Below are positions 13,076 to 15,750 of a DNA stretch of 15,750 nucleotides, in pieces. Source of the stretch: Chloroflexota bacterium (GTDB taxonomy: Bacteria; Chloroflexota; Anaerolineae; Anaerolineales; Villigracilaceae). The notes under the pieces are model-generated. The model was not told the origin of the DNA. It saw only the letters and a list, made by a program, of their open reading frames with translations, and searched no databases. The stretch spans positions 1 to 15,750 of the forward strand of contig JAKAMM010000011.1 in assembly GCA_021812905.1 (NCBI GenBank). The letters run 5' to 3'. Positions within the stretch are counted from its first letter, which is position 1; each line of letters begins with the position of its first letter. The translations under genes and the position numbers were made by a program.

Positions 13076-13151
13076 CCTGCCTCAGTTCATGAAAGTCCAC
13101 TGAAGTGGACTTGTTGTGCCAGCCCGAAGGGCTTCCATGTTGTGAGGCAGG
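13076..13151. repeat. Cruciform-type repeat between menB and menE
   Basis: The outer arms CCTGCCTCA (13076-13084) and TGAGGCAGG (13143-13151) enclose two hairpins: AAGTCCAC-TGAA-GTGGACTT (13093-13112) and AGCCC-GAA-GGGCT (13121-13133). A further small hairpin, GGAC-TTTA-GTCC, begins at 13150. The whole forms a three-way junction in the 121-bp spacer inside the men operon. It has no T-run, so it looks like a mobile palindromic element or an RNA processing/attenuation structure, not a plain terminator. Confidence 0.7.
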
Positions 13152-13166
13152 ACTTTAGTCCGACGG

Positions 13167-13994
13167 TTACGGCAGCCAGGGATATTTGCGGAAATTCGGT
13201 TTGCGTTTTTCGTTGTAAGCGTTGCGGCCTTCCTGCCCTTCTTCGGACATGTAAAAGAGCATGGTGGCGTTGCCTGCCAATTCCTGCAAGCCTGCCTGCC
13301 CATCGAGTTCGGCGTTGAAAGCAGATTTGAGATTGCGGATCGCGAGCGGACTCATCGCAAGAATTTCCTGCGCCCACGCGACGCCCTCCGCTTCGAGTTG
13401 ATCCACTGGCACAACCTTGTTGACCAGTCTCATATCGAGCGCTTCCTGCGCGTTGTACTGGCGGCAGAGATACCAGATCTCTCGCGCTTTTTTCTGACCG
13501 ACGACTCGCGCCAAGTAAGATGACCCAAACCCGCCGTCGAACGAGCCGACCTTTGGGCCTGTTTGCCCGAAAATGGCATTATCAGCGGCGATGGTTAGAT
13601 CCGCGATAACGTGCAGGACGTGTCCGCCGCCGATGGCGTAGCCTGCCACGAGCGCGATGACCGGTTTGGGCATACTGCGGATGATGCGCTGAAGTTTGAG
13701 CACATTCAAACGCGGCACGCCATCCTCGCCAACATACCCAGCGTGACCGCGCACTTTCTGGTCGCCGCCAGAGCAGAAGGAATATTTTCCATCCGTGGCG
13801 GGACCGTTGCCCGTGAGCAAGGCCGCGCCGATGCGCGTATCTTCCCAGGTGTTCTCGAAGGCTTCGATCATTTCCTTGATCGTATCAGGTCGGAAGGCGT
13901 TGCGTACTTCGGGACGATTGAACGCGATGCGCGCAATCCCGTCCGCTTTGTGGTAGGTGATGTCTTGGTATTCTTTGACTTTGATCCAGTTCAT
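13167..13994 (-). CDS. menB: 1,4-Dihydroxy-2-naphthoyl-CoA synthase
   Basis: 275 residues, a crotonase-fold enzyme that cyclises o-succinylbenzoyl-CoA. Motifs are C-S-G-G-D-Q (74-79), G-Y-A-I-G-G-G-H (118-125, oxyanion hole region), [14 protein letters not shown] (142-155) and the C-terminal [14 protein letters not shown] (255-268) with Tyr 260. The G-Q-T-G-P-K-V segment is the form seen in bicarbonate-dependent MenB such as that of E. coli. The start is ATG 13994 with GAGGA a few bases upstream. A longer in-frame start at 14090 would translate a hairpin repeat and is rejected. It is preceded by repeat elements and menD, and followed by a structured repeat and menE. Confidence 0.96.
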   Translation of the reverse strand: MNWIKVKEYQDITYHKADGIARIAFNRPEVRNAFRPDTIKEMIEAFENTWEDTRIGAALLTGNGPATDGKYSFCSGGDQKVRGHAGYVGEDGVPRLNVLKLQRIIRSMPKPVIALVAGYAIGGGHVLHVIADLTIAADNAIFGQTGPKVGSFDGGFGSSYLARVVGQKKAREIWYLCRQYNAQEALDMRLVNKVVPVDQLEAEGVAWAQEILAMSPLAIRNLKSAFNAELDGQAGLQELAGNATMLFYMSEEGQEGRNAYNEKRKPNFRKYPWLP

Positions 13995-14037
13995 AATTCC
14001 TCTGTTTCGTGTTGTGTTTTCCGTTTTTGAATATGTC

Positions 14038-14088
14038 GGTGGTCGAGTAGACACGAGCGTTCTTTGCGAGTGTCGTATCGAGACCACC
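14038..14088. repeat. GGTCGAGTAG...TATCGAGACC hairpin repeat
   Basis: The outer arms GGTGGTC (14038-14044) and GACCACC (14082-14088) are perfect, and the inner arms GACAC (14050-14054) and GTGTC (14070-14074) also pair. It shares the pattern GAGTAG, GTTCTTTGC and TATCGA with the neighbouring element. It lies upstream of the menB start and would be read as a false N-terminal extension. Confidence 0.78.
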
Positions 14089-14126
14089 ACGTTTTCAAGT
14101 TATCTTTTGTTTTCGTGTAACTCGTT

Positions 14127-14262
14127 GGTTTCGACACCTGCACTGCAACACACCTGCCCTGGCGGGCAGTGCCAGGGAACGCAGTGCGGTGCAAGTGTAC
14201 GGCGGAGTTGGTTGAGTAGTGTTCTTTGCATATCAAAACTCGCCGCCTACTCAACCAACGGA
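14127..14262. repeat. Nested hairpin repeats at the menD 3' end
   Basis: A composite element. GTTGGTTGAGTAG (14207-14219) pairs exactly with CTACTCAACCAAC (14247-14259). CTGCCC-TGGC-GGGCAG (14154-14169), with an alternative pairing CCCTGGC/GCCAGGG, lies within a larger GCACTGC/GCAGTGC stem (14140-14146, 14181-14187). The left border GGTTTCGACACC (14127-14138) and the right border CTACTCAACC resemble the ends of the repeat at 9964-9994. The right end supplies the menD stop codon. Confidence 0.75.
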
Positions 14263-15750
14263 TTTATTATTTTTCTTACGCGCCGATTTAATTCTTTTCT
14301 CAATTGCTCAAATTTGGCCGCGTCGCTGTGGATTTCGATAATGGTTGGTTTTTCCGATGCAAGCGATTTTTTCAGCGCGGATGAAAGCGAGAGGCGTTCA
14401 ACGCAAACATAGTCAAGGCCATAAAGTTTCGCGGCGTGTTCAAAAGTTAATCCATGTGGAGCGACGAATAACTTGTTGAATAGCGGTTCAAATTGTGAGA
14501 TGGGCAGGCGCTGAAAGATCCCGCCGCCGTCGTTGTTGATGACGATAATCGTGGCGCGGATTCCGCAGCGCGAGAACGCAAGCAGTCCGTTCATGTCGTG
14601 ATAAAAAGATAGATCGCCCGTGACGAAAACTAATCCTGGCAAATGCGCGGCCGCGCCAAGCGCGCTGGAGAGCGTACCGTCAATTCCGCTTGCGCCGCGA
14701 TTGGCGAAGACTTGCACGGGCTTTGCGTCAGGCTTGGCGAATTGATCAAGATGGCGAATGGGCAAACTATTGGCGACGAAGAGACCGTTGCCCGCTGGGA
14801 GTTGACTCAGCACATCGGGCAGGATTCCGCCCTCGAAGTCTGATTCCGCTCGCATCGCGCGGACCTCATCCCAAGCCGCGTTTTCGAGCCTTCTCCACGC
14901 TGGGAGCCAGGGCGGGTCGGATTGGCGATCCGACCTACGAAGCAATGACTCACACAACAAAAGCGGGTCAGCCCACATGGAATGTGTGACGCGGAAACGG
15001 TCATCGCGCCAGCGTTTGGTTTCGGAGATGTGGATTTGCGGAATGTCATCGAGGCTGTCGAGATAATCTGATAATGAGTTGCTCGTGGGCGGGTCGCCGA
15101 AGCGGAGGATGATTTGCGGGTGCAGTGATATTGGCAAAAAGGTATCGTAGCCGCCAAGAATATTTTCGTTGACATGCGTTCCAAATCGCAAACCAGACAG
15201 CGCGTCGGCGAGGATGGGATAACCTGTTCGCGTGGCGAGTTCGGTTAAGCGCACGGGAAAGTCTCCATTGGGACATCTGGGTCCGCAGACAATGAGTCCG
15301 CGCGGGGAGGAAGAGACGGCGCGGGCGAGGAAGTCTGTCTGTTCGATGGAAGGAGAAAGATTGGGACGAGAAAATGTCAGTTGCGCGGGAGCAGATTCGA
15401 GGGCGGAAAGAAGCGGAGCGTCCATCCAAGCAGGTATATCAGTTGGAACGTGAATTGGTTCAAGCGGTTTACGAAATGGAAAATTCAGATGGACTGCGCC
15501 AGGCAATGGCGATTGCGAGGTTTCCCAAGCACGGGCGGCGAGCGTTTGCAGATAGCGCATGAGGTGACGCGAAAAATTTGCTTCGGGCGCAGGCACATCT
15601 GCAAACCAACGGACATGATCGCCAAAGAGTTTGATCTGGTCAATGGTTTGGTTTGCGCCGCTCTCGCGCAGTTCAGCGGGACGGTCGGCGGTGAGCACGA
15701 TGAGCGGGACTTCGCTGTAATTGGCTTCGACGATGGCGGGGAAAAAATTC
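14247..15750 (-). CDS. menD: SEPHCHC synthase, C-terminal ~500 residues
   Basis: A thiamine-diphosphate enzyme that adds 2-oxoglutarate-derived succinyl semialdehyde to isochorismate. The frame is open to the right edge: NFFPAIVEANYSEVPLIVLT, ADRPAELRESGANQTIDQ, which is diagnostic of MenD. The ThDP/Mg motif G-D-L-S-F-Y-H-D (around 14594-14617) and N-N-D-G-G-G-I-F-Q-R-L-P (around 14505-14540) follow in the C-terminal domain. Roughly 60-80 N-terminal residues, including the conserved catalytic Glu, lie outside the window. An internal start at 15698 is not real. The C-terminus, K-I-I-N-P-L-V-E, ends in a repeat element. The gene leads the minus-strand men genes seen here. Confidence 0.95.
   Translation of the reverse strand, partial: NFFPAIVEANYSEVPLIVLTADRPAELRESGANQTIDQIKLFGDHVRWFADVPAPEANFSRHLMRYLQTLAARAWETSQSPLPGAVHLNFPFRKPLEPIHVPTDIPAWMDAPLLSALESAPAQLTFSRPNLSPSIEQTDFLARAVSSSPRGLIVCGPRCPNGDFPVRLTELATRTGYPILADALSGLRFGTHVNENILGGYDTFLPISLHPQIILRFGDPPTSNSLSDYLDSLDDIPQIHISETKRWRDDRFRVTHSMWADPLLLCESLLRRSDRQSDPPWLPAWRRLENAAWDEVRAMRAESDFEGGILPDVLSQLPAGNGLFVANSLPIRHLDQFAKPDAKPVQVFANRGASGIDGTLSSALGAAAHLPGLVFVTGDLSFYHDMNGLLAFSRCGIRATIIVINNDGGGIFQRLPISQFEPLFNKLFVAPHGLTFEHAAKLYGLDYVCVERLSLSSALKKSLASEKPTIIEIHSDAAKFEQLRKELNRRVRKIINPLVE

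Noticed and set aside
13995..14090. A 32-residue N-terminal extension of MenB
   Set aside because: The extra codons are translated from the hairpin repeat at 14038-14088 and match nothing in MenB. ATG 13994 has a good ribosome-binding site.
1..15750. CRISPR array, prophage or integron
   Set aside because: No regularly spaced direct repeats, integrase, transposase or phage structural genes were seen. The repeats present are isolated hairpins.

Overview
The window looks like part of a bacterial chromosome from the Chloroflexota, most likely an Anaerolineae-type organism. This rests on the general character of the proteins, the fully Shine-Dalgarno-led genes, and dispersed hairpin repeats between genes. 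It is an inference, not a computed placement. Coding is dense and mostly on the minus strand.

Left part (1-1373): the 5' end of a murJ lipid II flippase gene runs off the left edge. It is preceded by a repeat-rich gap and by an SDR-family gene whose product lacks the usual Tyr-x-x-x-Lys active site.

Central left (1449-5005): a five-gene minus-strand operon encodes two single-domain ArsA/Get3-type ATPases and three paralogous proteins of 90-99 residues, in the order small-small-ATPase-ATPase-small. Each ATPase has lost a different catalytic element. Neither contains any cysteine, so this is not an arsenite pump. A 215-residue membrane-anchored protein is read divergently from a shared 42-bp spacer. 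This locus is my best candidate for an undescribed system: possibly an asymmetric targeting or insertion ATPase with dedicated small hydrophobic partners.

Centre (5081-8267): cstA (a peptide/pyruvate-type carrier family) lies downstream of a 130-residue CxxC protein. About 750 bp of AT-richer sequence without a convincing gene follows.

Right part (8268-15750): a menaquinone locus. menA is on the plus strand. menD, menB, menE, a type I-beta DAHP synthase gene and menH are on the minus strand, in that order of transcription, and the last three overlap head to tail. menG (ubiE), the final methyltransferase of the pathway, is a pseudogene: it has an in-frame TAG at codon 72 and is then fused by an apparent deletion to the remains of a CPBP-family protease gene. 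Related hairpin repeats (GGTYGAGTAG...TATCGARACC type) sit between the men genes. They supply the last codons and the stop of both menH and menD, so both proteins end in Pro-Leu-Val-Glu. No menF or menC is visible, and no tRNA, rRNA, CRISPR array or transposase gene was seen.
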